Of a stretch of 64,000 nucleotides of DNA, positions 1 through 11,866 are shown piece after piece. How positions within the stretch are numbered: position 1 is the stretch's first letter; each line of letters starts with the position of its first letter. The position numbers were made by a program, and so were the translations under genes. The DNA is taken from NCBI GenBank assembly GCA_030077755.1, contig JAQJZZ010000010.1, forward strand, positions 3,534,001 through 3,598,000, in the 5' to 3' direction. The stretch is from Filosporella fistucella (taxonomy: Eukaryota > Ascomycota > Leotiomycetes > Helotiales). The notes below the pieces were generated by a model. The model searched no databases and was not told the DNA's origin. It saw only the letters and a program-made list of their open reading frames with translations.

Positions 1-1251
1 ACCTTGTTCCTCGAATAACTACGAGGAGGCGGAATCGAGTGGTTCTTGCTCAAAGTCCCCGCATTGTCCTCGGCCGATGTCTACGCTGTCAGATGTCCTT
101 TGGGTCGTCAGTGTTTCAGTTCATCTCGTATTTGTCTGTCGATGGTCGCATTCTGCATGTTTGAAAAACTTGCATCGTTCGTTCTTGGTGGTTCTCGCCA
201 TGAACAGATGTCACGATGATTCTTGTTTTTGTATCGGCTTCCGTTGTCAATATTCCACTGCATGAATCTTGCAGATTGATTGTAGGATTTTCTTTTGCTG
301 CTCGTAAATATAGAACATCAAGCTGTTGAAAGCTTGCCCGGTGGCAAAATCAATTCTCTGGCTGTCTATTATACCTTCTGTTAATTAACTCAGACCTATA
401 ATAGAGATCCCGTCCCTTCTGGCTTTGCTATTGGAATGCAGATCCACCTCAGCACCTCCTATGAGTCCACGTGACTCTAATTCTGATACTTTTCCTGTTA
501 GTCCTTCGTGCCCAATAAATGCCAACAGGAAACGTCCATTTGCGTTTCAATATTCAACCTGGGGGAATGTTAGAAATGTGTTTGTTGCACATCGGGCTCC
601 GAGTCTCGGAGGCAATAATCTTTCTGGATTATCCGAGCCTGGAAGGGTTTGTGGCAAAGTTTGTCAGGCACGAAATGTCAGTCAAAAAGTTCAAGTCAAA
701 ATTTCATGGATATTGAAACGAACCATGTCAGAAGATTTCATATGTTCTCTCTCGTGGTCATCTTCGATGGGAAAAATATGACCGAAATGTGAAACATTAC
801 ATCCACAAACTCAGTTACCTCTCCCTCTCATCTTCACAATGCGTGGAAAAGTTTCAAAGCACCCTTTGTGCTGCAAGTCGTAAACATCCGAAACTTTGTT
901 GGCCATTGACCGACTTGCTGTCAAAATATTGAGCAGGGTTCAACCCGCTTCAATAGCAAGACACACGATAGGATGAGGCTCAAGGCTGTGCGTCTTTGTT
1001 GCAAGTCGCGCACTAGGCAGGGGCCAAATACCCTGAGGGTTGAGAGCTCAGCTGGACTATTGAATCAAGGAATAGCTTTTAGCCTCGAGGACTTCGAGGT
1101 CAAGGTGTCAACAGGCAAGCGTTTGCAATATGCCCTTGACATAACGCAAGGAGGGCTTATTAGTGGTCGATCCTTCATTGGTACTACACAGTATTCCATA
1201 CCTCTCTTTGCTTCTATTCACAACCACAGCCATCGATCCTCCAACGTCGTT
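1..1251. other. Intergenic, no gene recognised
   Basis: The only open frames here are short, start at arbitrary points and show no domain, splice-consistent extension or fungal family resemblance. This is probably the 3' flank of the transporter that ends at 1252 together with the flank of a gene lying outside the window. Confidence 0.5.
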
Positions 1252-3121
1252 CTAATGCGTAACTCCTAGCTTCTCGCTCTCCTCCACGTATTTGAAATAC
1301 CTCCCTTTAGTCTTGACCCTCCAACTCTTACCCCACTTCACCACCGCCAAAAAGGTCAACACCTGCGCCAAACCCGCAAAGGCAGCCAGGATAAAAGCAT
1401 TCTGATATCCCATATTGGTAACCCAAGGCGTGATACCATATCCAACCGCAAAACTCATTGTATTCCGAATAATGATGACGGTCACCATCGCCTCTCCACT
1501 CAAATCTTTATACGAATCAATACAATAGCTGACGCTGAGCTGGATTCCAATAGAGTTCGAAGCAGCAATCACACCCATTGCGAAGACGAGTCCAAACCAA
1601 TGGATATGGTGCGCAGCTCCAACACCCCACAGTATCAACGAGCCGGGAATGAGGATTAAAGAGGCAGAGAATAACCAGAGTCGATGCTCGGATTCCATGA
1701 TACCCTTGTTTCTGCGAGCCAGGTACAAGGCTACTTTGTCGCCTATCACACCGGAGTAGAAACTTCCAACAGCAACACCGATCAGAGGACTGAAGTATGT
1801 GAGGCCAACCATTGAAGGCTTGAAGTTGTATGGCTCTCCAGCTAGAATCAAACTGGCGGTTCCGTTCAAAACATTGAACCAAACAAGATTGCTGCCGTAT
1901 GAGAAACCAGCATAGACCACAGATGGAAGGGAGAAGAATAAGAGTGGTCGAACCATCATACGGAAAAGGTTGAATGGGCGTGGCTTGTCCAGAAGAGACA
2001 ATTTCTGGATGTAGGTCTTGGGCTTGTATTGAACAACACCAGGTGCTGTATCGCTATTGGAATCAGAATTACGTGCTGCTGTTGCACTTTTCTCTGGATC
2101 GATGGACGTGGAAAGCGGCGCTTCGATAGGAGTTTGTGTACCAGGGGTAGATATCGGTGTGATGACTGCCTCCAAAGGAGCGCGATCATAATTCGTTTCT
2201 TCCATGAAGAAAAAACAAAATACGAAACCGATGGCGAGGAAAATTGCACACCAGTATTGTACCCACTGCCAGCCTGTACGATGTCAGATCTGCTTGGAAC
2301 TGGGAAGGCGAACATACCTTGTCCATCATTAATGAATCCAGCAAAGACAGGAGCAAGAAAATTGCTGCCTGCTAACATAAACGCATAAAGACCCATGTAT
2401 GTGCCCCTCTCATGAGTGAAGTAGATGTCCGTAATAGAGATCTCGCATAGAGATTCGATCGGTGCTCCCACGAAGCCTTGGAGAATCTTGCTACCTATGG
2501 AATTGTCAGAAAATTCAGAACAATGAGAGGTGGGTGAATGCACCAATCCACGCTCCATTTGAAGTAGCATGAGGAACCCAGATCATAATTCCCTGATCTC
2601 ATCAGCTCACCGTTTCGAATCTATCTAGTAAAGAATAACTAACCAACGTAGCTAGCAAAGAGAACAAATACACCGGTCTCTTTCCATACTGCAAAGCCAC
2701 CGCCTGCCAAAATAGACATCCCCATCCCTACGCCCATTAGTCCTATCCCTTTCCCACTCACAACCAACAAACTCACAAAAAACAAAAACATATATCCCGT
2801 TCCCGCATTCAAATCCCCAAGCGTCAACCCAGTATCATCACTAATCGGCACCAACACACTATAGATAGCTGCACTTGCTATACCTACCATAAGCGTATAG
2901 ACACTTAAAGATATCGTGGAAAGCCATTTTCGCTTTGGACTCCAATTTAGAGGATCGTCGGGGTCAGAGGAGGGAGAGGGGACTAAGACGACGTCGCGGA
3001 GGGAGGTTGAGGTTGCGTGGGCGCGGGAGATGGTTCCTTCGAGGTCGACGAGGTGGATTGTACCGGGGATGAAGGAGGTATCTATGTGTCCATGTCCGTG
3101 GTGGGGAGGTGAAGGAGCCAT
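1252..3121 (-). CDS. MFS transporter, DHA1 / polyamine-type family
   Basis: Predicted plasma-membrane proton-coupled solute transporter of the major facilitator superfamily. Five exons (3121-2777, 2703-2644, 2592-2544, 2494-2318, 2273-1252) sum to 1653 nt, a 550-residue protein. The N-terminal tail carries DPDDPLNWSPKRKW, the fungal DHA1/Hol1-like signature just before TM1. The loop 2-3 motif A appears as QYGKRPVYLFS, but only after removing the 73-nt intron 2704-2776; reading through it gives a misleading Gly-rich open frame. Further landmarks are ILQGFVGAPIESLCEIS, THERGTYMGLY and FFMEETNYDR followed by a hydrophilic central loop, then the second TM half ending GVTH. Intron 2274-2317 is only 44 nt. 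The substrate cannot be deduced; polyamine, drug or siderophore-independent efflux are all possible. High confidence in family, low in substrate. Confidence 0.9.
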
Positions 3122-4510
3122 GCTTTGGTGTATACAGTCTGGGAAGAGAAGAGGAGGAGAGAAGATACCTGCAGTGGATCAGATGAATGGGGATGGCAGA
3201 GATATACACATTTCATCCCACTCCAGTCACCATATACCATATCAAGAACTCTCCCTTCATCACCTATACCCACTCTTCCCCCAGGTCTATCTCCCTCTCA
3301 CAACAAAGTCCATCATACGATAAACAGCGATCACCACTTCCCTTCCCTCATCCAGCAAGCCCATTCGTTCCACATATATCCCATCCTACCACGACGTACA
3401 AGTACAACCTCTTATCAGCGGCCCTACGCGCTGTGTACAGCACCTAGGAACCGTTAGATAGCTATCCGGTACAAAGGGCACCCCTAGGTAGTGTATCCCA
3501 CTCTTGCGGGTATCTTACGGTTCGTTGGTGCTTTGATATCGGGTATCGGTACAATTTGCATGGGATGTGAATATGAATTTGAAGGATACTGAGCGACTTC
3601 GCTCGTTAGGAAGGAATGTTCCGAGGTAATAGTTTTCATGAGAGGAGAAGGGGTAATGGGAATGATTGGCAGATCCAAGGGGTGTGAAGAAAGAGACAGA
3701 GATGATCGTTTCTCGCTTCAATCATCGCTTGATAGGGAGGGAGATCAAGAGTGGGGACGTGAATGTATTTATATTTGCCACGAGTATCAATGCTTAAATT
3801 CAGAAGATCGAATGCGTGCTGAAAATGCATATATATCTGAGTATCCCCTTCGGTTCTTGGCAATTAATTGTCCAGAATGATTATTCGGTATATCGTAGTC
3901 CCTTGATCGTAAGCATCCGATTTGCCTTGTACAAGTACTCGGCCAGAGGAAGTAGCGAATATGATGCCTGCCCACTTCGTCAACCTGAGAGGTGGCTCAT
4001 TGATAGAGCAACATAATACGTAACCAAGCATTCACTACCGTTACTCAATTCAACCGACCATGAGATGGCGTTTTCCCCAAGATGCATGTGACATCCACTT
4101 TCTACTCACCTTTCCAATCCACCTCTCACCAACCTCAAAAGTTTCTCATCTGCATTACCGAATTCAAATTATCTGGGCAGTATCAGCAGTTGAAACCAAG
4201 ATTCCTGTAATAGGTAGAACCTCATGTATTGTATTCATATCTCGCCCACAATCTGGTGCTTATGCTTATGCCTACATAACCGCTATCCATCCACTCGCTC
4301 ATTCCACCTGACACCATAAAAACAGTTCATCCGTGTCTTATGATCACCACTAATATGCAAAGAAAAGGGTATAATTTTAAAAACGTGGTGCTCCTGCCTT
4401 TCTGATCCTTAATCCTGGAAACCCCAGACCGACGCCTGAAAATAGATATCATTACTCTAAACAATGTGCTGCTCCGCTCCATTTGAAATTCTCTGTTCAG
4501 TCCTCCGTTA
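3122..4510. other. Intergenic region upstream of the MFS gene
   Basis: About 1.4 kb of shared flank: the promoter and leader of the minus-strand transporter and the 3' side of the WAPL-like gene. It holds CT-rich tracts near 3240-3400. No supported gene. Confidence 0.5.
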
Positions 4511-7500
4511 CTACTTCTTTTCTACTTTCAAGGCTGCGAGTTTGTTGACCAAGCTTTCTAATCGTTCAGTCAGACCTGACTGCGGGTTATAGCCTTCTTC
4601 GTCGGCGGCGATGAGATCGACCGTTTTGTGATGACCGATAAATTCTTCAATTGATGCTACGAGAGGTCGGAGATTCTTCCTCGGTTGCTTAGATTGGATC
4701 CTCTCGCAAACGGATGTCTGGAGGGAAAGATATCCAAGCAAGACAGACAGGTAGCCAAAAGCGACATTTTTCTGACTTTCTTGAACGGAGTCTGCCTAGA
4801 GAATTTTTAGTATTGCTTCAAATGGGTGGTCTCACTACATGCTTACCTGTGATGTCCTTTCCTGATTATCCGCAAATGTTTGCACCATCGCATCTAAAGG
4901 ATCACTTATATCGCCTTGCAAGCTCTGAAGACAATCCCGAGCAGCCGAACTCCATTCAGCAAAATTGATCATTACGCCCAGTGTAAGAATTAAATGCTCG
5001 ACTGCCACGAACAAGTCGTCCTCCAGCATAAATCTTGAAATCTGGCTAAATTTACCAACTATCGCTCCACCCATTGCTGCCATGAGAGCTGGTGTGGCAA
5101 ATACATCCGATGCTCGAGGATTGTTGTTTGTGACGTTCAGAGTCAGCCGAAGAATCAGGATATGTAACCCACCGAAGTCTTGGACAGGTTTCGACAAGGC
5201 CACTTCCAAGGTCTCCCGAATACTGGGCAGATACTCGCTGATCCAGATAGCTTCATCGTGCACCGTCCTTGCTGTAATAGAGTGGGATTCTAAAGCAGAC
5301 AAGGCAAGGCAGAAATCAACTGCTTGCTTGCCACTAGGAAGATCCCAAGAATTCTCTTCAGACGCTGATTTCATGATGGCGAAAAGGTTGGTGGTCAACT
5401 CTTTGCTGAAAATGTCACTCGAGTTCCCAGCTTCCCTGGTCTGACGAACCATAAGCTCCAGGCATCTCAACGCAATGGTTCTCGGCGAGAGGACTTTCGG
5501 TTGCAATTCCTCCCAGATTGGCATTCCAACGACATACTCACCATGCTCGATGAGTAGTGACTGGCCCACTCTGGACATGTTACTTTTGCGTTCTTTCGCA
5601 AGAGAAGTAATACTTGTTTGACACTCAAGAAGGCGGATCAAAAGCCTGGTGATACCCTGCCGGCGGAGGTGAGAGATGATATGTGGCATATTGCTGTCCA
5701 TCAGTATCATAATGAGTAGTGCTACCATGACGAATCCAGCAATAATATCAGTCTCTTGGCCCAAGTGAACGAAGAGCTTCTGCTCCATTCCATTCGCGCG
5801 AAATTTCTCCACAAATGACTTGTCCGTCATCTTGCTCGCCAAATCTAGCAAGCCAGATCGTCTCATCGATACCCCAGTCTTATTTGGGCTCCCAATTTGT
5901 TCAAGAAAGTCTTGTATCTCGTCGATGAAGCGATTATTTGCACCAGCTTTTCGAAGCTCATGAACACTCTTCACTACTACTGAACTTTCGTCTTCCTCAT
6001 CTTCATTGAAGCTTGCAAGAGGCTTGAGTGCAGGCACTGATGCCATACGGGTTCTCCGGTTGCTACCTTGAGGAGGTTGGGTGGGCATGTCCATTGCGAG
6101 TTGCTGCATCAGATCTGCTTCTGCTAACATAGACCTTTGACGACTGTAAGTGATCTTGGGGCCCGATCCTTGTGAGGCCTGTGGCATTTGACTGTCTGTA
6201 AGGAGGGCGGGAGGCAGATTTTCAGGTGCAAGACTATGACTTCTTGTCGATAAATCATTATCAACGACCTGAGAGGGCTGAGAAGGCTGGGAGTCCGTCA
6301 TCTCACTGTCTTCCTCCTCCGAACTTTCATCAGATTCCTCGCTAGCCTGTTCCACCAGGCAGTCGATAAGTCTACGACGTGGAAGAACGAGACCTCCTTG
6401 CGGGACTGCAACAGATGAGTGTTCAATTCTATCGCTGGACTTTATCATCCTCATCCTTCCTCCACCATTTGAAGAAGACGCCTCCTCCTCTTCGCCGGAA
6501 TCAAGCAGAGTCTCCCACATCTTCAACCCCCTCGGCGAGATATGATTAGTACTTGCTCGAACACCAGTCATTTCAACGTCCGCCTGCGGTGGCGAAGGTG
6601 TACCGAGGTCAATTACTGAGCTTGGCTTTCGTGGAGTTTTCGCTGGCTCTGCTTTCGGTGGTGGCTTTTGAATTTTCGGTCTGGATACTACATTGGTGAT
6701 ATGCCCGTACTTTGGCGAAGCTGTCCGTCCTGGAGGAGGTTTGGAACCTCCACGGGACCTTGGCAGCAGGTCATTTAAGGGCTGTTTTGTGATGCGCACC
6801 GGAGAAAGCTTCACACGCTTCCTGCTCCCCAAGTCTTCTTTTTGTGCTGCGACGCCCTTCTCAGGAAGTTTATGTGTGTTTCGGCTGACGCTTAATTTTG
6901 AAATCTTTGGAACTAGCTTGGGTGCCGGTATTTCTTCTCCATCACTAGGCACGTCAAAAATATCGTGTGACGGCCCAGGTGGGCTTGGAGTAGGAACAGG
7001 TACGGACTTGGTCCGGGAGGATTTTGTGATTAAACGCCTCACTTGTGGAGACTTGAGAGCTTTTCTGGCAGGTTTGGGGGCTTCGTCATCATTTGAGGGC
7101 ACATCGAACACGTCAATGGGCGCCGGAGATGGGTTCTTTGAGAGAGTCATTGACGACGAAGGCTTCAATTCTGGTGCAGGACTAGCCCTTTTGCGTTTCG
7201 GTATGGGCGCCTCGGAATTGCTGAAAGGCACATCCAAAGCATCTGTGGGCGCCGGAGACGGTCGTTTTGAGACGGTATTTGAGGATGCCGGCTTCAACTT
7301 TGCTGGAGGACTGAATTTCTTCTTTTTTGGTACCGGTACCTCGTCATCATCAGGCACATCGAACACATCCACTGGCGCCCCAGGCGGTCTTTTCGAGGTT
7401 GCAAGTGAAGGCGCAGGCTTCAATTTCGTAGGAGGGGCTGCTTTCTGCCTCTTCGGAATATGTCCTTCATCGTCGCTGGCAGGCACATCATATATATCTG

Positions 7501-7891
7501 CCGGTATAGGAGAAGGATGCTTCGAGATTTTGGTAGAGGGGATTGTCTTCGGTCTCGCTGGAGGAGTAGTAGCCTTCTTCCGCTTTGGCGGTGGTATTGG
7601 TGGAGCATCATTATCGCTCTCCGGAACATCAAACACATCCACTCCTGGGGGAGATGCAGATGAGGGTGTTCTCGAAACTGATCTTCTTGTTACAGGCTTC
7701 AGTTTTGCAGGCGTTACTGGGGATTGGACGCGAATTTCTGGTGATGCTCCGCGGTTTATTGAGATTTCTGGGCTTTGCGACTTTGTCGCCAGGGACGTGA
7801 AATTATATTCTGGAATGACACGCCTTCTTGCCGCCTTCCCATATGTCGTAATCCTCTTGCGGGGTACTGCCATATCGTGAACAGTCGCCAT
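4511..7891 (-). CDS. WAPL-like cohesin-release protein
   Basis: Two exons (7891-4847 and 4795-4511, 51-nt intron) encode 1109 residues. The C-terminal half matches the WAPL/Rad61 (Wpl1) helical-repeat domain: it begins about residue 635 with SVHELRKAGANNRFIDEIQ, followed by LLDLASKM and FVEKFRANGMEQKLFVHLG, as in other WAPL proteins. WAPL with Pds5 opens the cohesin ring and removes it from chromatin in the nucleus. The N-terminal third is disordered, Pro/Ser/Lys-rich, with six FDVP-type repeats (residues about 85-325), and residues about 520-540 form an acidic Glu/Asp/Ser stretch. The start ATG at 7891 is the first in frame. The long antisense open frame over 6693-7880 is a codon-bias shadow of the repeats. 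Family assignment is by motif memory; no alignment was possible. Confidence 0.85.
6919..7639 (-). repeat. Six in-frame FDVP repeats in the WAPL-like N-terminus
   Basis: Residues about 85-325 contain VFDVPESDND, IYDVPASDDE, VFDVPDDDEV, ALDVPFSNSE, VFDVPSNDDE and IFDVPSDGEE at a spacing of roughly 43-50 residues. Each is preceded by P-x-P and D/H and followed by a basic Pro-Lys-Arg patch (for example PPPKRKK, PVPKKKK, PIPKRKR). The linker motif PPAKLKPA or a variant recurs. DNA similarity between units is partial, so this is an old protein repeat. Confidence 0.85.
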
Positions 7892-9395
7892 GTTTAGTGG
7901 CTAGCGGTGTATTTAGGACACAAGTCGGTGTTGCATCTGCGGTATCTGCTCGATGACTATTCTGCGCGTAGTGGATAGAGAATGAGTGACCTCATAGGAA
8001 GGTGTATTCCATGGTACGTCGGCGTTTTGTATGCCCGTCGTTGAAAGAGATTTGTTGTTTCCGTGTTCGATGTAAATAGGAAGTCTGCGGCACGATTTCG
8101 CGACGAGCTATGACTTGGATTTAATATCAGCAACTGAAACCGAACAGGCAGCCTTTTCCTTATGTACCAGTCTGCCAATTGTAGTGGAATATCTTAGTGG
8201 CGGGGTAGCTGTCCGTGATTACAATTCCTCTAGGTGTTTCCTGTGTTTGCTTGCGGTGATTGTTTGCTCAAAATTGTGAAAGTTGAGTCGGTAGGGGTGA
8301 ATTGGATTCAGCCTTCCTGGGTTGCGTTGCCGGATGCGGAAAATCTCCGGCTGCTTTAATACGCCACCAACTCACCAGCCACTTTCTGGATGAACAAAGA
8401 GTTCTTTGTTCCAATATCAATCGATGAACTGATGTTCTCTTTGCCACTGGAATACCTGGATATTCTGGAGATCGGATTGTGCTGTCTCATAATTTCGTTT
8501 TTGAAAGGAAGTAACCGTTCGCGATATGCAATATTTGTTACTTTTCGCACTAGGCTACCTAACGAATATCTAGGCATATACCTAGATAATATAGATTTAA
8601 TAGTCACCATTTGAGAATAGGGAGTCATAGTTCACCAAGTAGTGCGTAATATATATGGCGAGCTGAAGCTTTTAGCCCAATTCCGTGAAAAATGTATATT
8701 ATTTATATGTAGTACATCGACCAGTTTCAAAGAATCCCTAATATTTGACGACCTGCACTATGCCTCTGATTTCTTGACCATTACCTCATGCCACAGCCTA
8801 CGCCCCATTTGCTGTAACAAGAACTTTAAAGTAATATTGCTCACAATAACATGAATGCACTCTCTAATCCGTGAATATCATCACAACCAAGTTCACAAAC
8901 TCTTACTCCAGCCAAGCCCAGCGAGCCTGGAAGCCAAATCTTCCCGCTGTGGCTCAACCACCGAACCCGTCCTAAACCCTGCAATCAACCTTAAGAGTGG
9001 CTGTTTTAGTCACTAATCAGCAAGCTGTCACCCTTATCTCCCCTCCAAGCTTTTCGACCAGCTGCACACCACACAACCCCGCTCTCACGAGACCAAATAT
9101 ACCTCCCTTTTTCTGACAAACTCTAGCCCGCATCCAGCGGAGCTCCCCGTGTGATTCACTAACAAATATAGTCTCGTATGTCCTCAAATATCTCCAAATA
9201 TAATTCCCCTTTTCCTTTCTCATATATCTTGGACTAGGACGAGAGAATTTCTCCTGCCAAATACCCACTCTTGCATGATCATGTGCGAGTGTTGAATTTA
9301 CAACTACCTCATAGCCGCCAACTCTCTTCATTCAAAAGACGGACCTCGCGTGAGCAATTGAATATTGAAAAGAGATCTGAGAAATAACAGCAAAC
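7892..9395. other. Intergenic divergent promoter region
   Basis: About 1.5 kb lying between two divergently transcribed genes, so it should hold both promoters. No coding signal was recognised; the stretch 8560-8720 is AT-rich. Confidence 0.5.
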
Positions 9396-10280
<885 letters not shown>

Positions 10281-10492
10281 GTGGATATCTTGAGGGAAGG
10301 AGGGATGTAAGCCTGAGCACATGTGCTAGTATTCAGTGAGTTCATGGCGTAAAATAAAAAACCCACGAATCATTCCATGGTTCCTTCTATGCCCTGAACG
10401 CGAAAAAGTGTGTAGATGCATAAATTTGTCATTTTATAGCCCTAACGCCCCAATTCCCAACTCCCCAGCCTGCCCACCCGTAGGAAACAGCC

Positions 10493-11083
10493 TCAATACT
10501 CGTCATCACCAACTACACCGTCCCCTCCATACCCCATCGTATCATCCTCATCATCAATGATATCATTATCATCGTCTTCTTCACTCCTCGCCCTCGCTGC
10601 ACTAGATTTGCCTGCTGTGGGAGCACGCGAAGTTGCATAATCGCCAGCGCGTTCTTCTCCATCCTCCTTAGCTACAGCATCGCATGCATCGACCCAGTCG
10701 GAGTATACATCAACGGCAGCAGATAGATCTTAAGAGACGGCCTATTAGTAATTGTGATAGAGCTGAGAAGAACAGGCCTTACAATTGACGGCGCATTGAA
10801 ATTGCTGATTGCAGACCTTGCAAGAGAGATGGCCAACACCAGCTTTCTTGTCTAGTTTAACGGTAACAGATTTCTCATGATTGCAGAATAAGCATGGGAA
10901 CGCGGTAGGTAAAGGTTCATTCTGCGCATTACAGTCAATTCCATTCTTCTGCGCATGCGCTCTCCTTCTCGGCAACTCACTCGTCTTGGACCCGTAGGTT
11001 TCTTAGCGGCCTTCTTGCGTTTACCCTGTACAGTATCAGTATATGCGACTCAGTGTCGAGTTGTGTGGATAGTGGTGTACCAT
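10493..11083 (-). CDS. ELF1: Transcription elongation factor 1 (Elf1)
   Basis: Small nuclear zinc-ribbon protein that associates with RNA polymerase II during elongation. Four exons: 11083-11081 (the ATG alone), 11025-10981 (GKRKKAAKKPTGPRR), 10921-10783 and 10728-10493, total 423 nt, 140 residues. The zinc ribbon is visible as FPCLFCNHEKSVTVKLDKK followed by LSCKVC, four cysteines in two CxxC pairs, then YLSAAVDVYSDWVDAC. The C-terminal tail is very acidic (EEDDDNDIIDDEDD) and ends GDDEY. A frame reading through intron 10922-10980 gives a false start; removing that intron joins PTGPRR to NEPLPTAF as in other fungal Elf1 proteins. Confidence 0.92.
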
Positions 11084-11866
11084 GATGGATTCGAGATGTG
11101 TGATGTTGTAGAGACTTACAGAAGTTGAGAAAGCGACTGGCACCGCCGCTTTCCGAAATATGAGGAACAGGGATGTGAAGCCGCCTTCTCTTTGTGCCTG
11201 GTTTTTATGGGGCCGAATTGCGGCGATAAGTCGCGATAAGGACGATACTGGTAGCTGGCTGGACTGTAACTGTTATGGAAAAGTGGGAGATTCCTTGGAA
11301 CGAGTCGTTTTGCCTAGCTGTGTTTGGCTGTTGTTGCTACTTGTTTACAATTCCAAGCCAATCTAAAGGTAATCCTGAATCCCAAGATACTTTTTCCCAA
11401 CCCAGTCAGGAAAGCTACATAGATCACGTTCCACATTCTGCACTGACAAGAAAGGGAAGTGGAAGTAAGAGTTCGCTTTAGTTGTTACCCCTCTTCTCTT
11501 TCATTCGTTCCTTGACACACCGTCTTTCAATATTACCTTCACCTCCTTTCATGGTACTTGGGCTTGCACTCTTGTGATTGATTACCTTAGCTGTACCTAC
11601 AGTTGGTATCTGACCTGCTCCTACCTCGCACGTACAGTCAGTCAGTCAGTCAGTCACACATTCCACACCTCGCCTCGTCTCGGACCTGGTACTATTCACT
11701 CCCAGCCCAACAATAAATAGCTTCCTCCTCCCCTCCATCCCACTTCTCCTTCTTCTCTCTCTTTTTCCTTCGACAACATAATTGTCTAGACACTGATCCC
11801 ATCGATCATATCAAGATACCAAGCAGGCAAGCAAGCAGGCAATACATACAGTCAATACCTACCATC
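11084..11866. other. Divergent promoter region with a CAGT microsatellite
   Basis: Serves the minus-strand ELF1 and the plus-strand URC1-type gene. A (CAGT)n run of about five units lies at 11635-11655, and CT-rich tracts at 11500-11770 look like a fungal pyrimidine-rich leader. No separate gene is supported. Confidence 0.5.
11635..11655. repeat. (CAGT)5 microsatellite
   Basis: Five consecutive CAGT units about 210 bp upstream of the URC1-type start codon, within the probable leader or promoter. Confidence 0.9.

Noticed and set aside
6693..7880. 395-codon plus-strand open frame opposite the WAPL-like gene
   Set aside because: It mirrors the low-complexity repeats of the sense protein, is Gly/Ser/Phe-biased and has no family resemblance.
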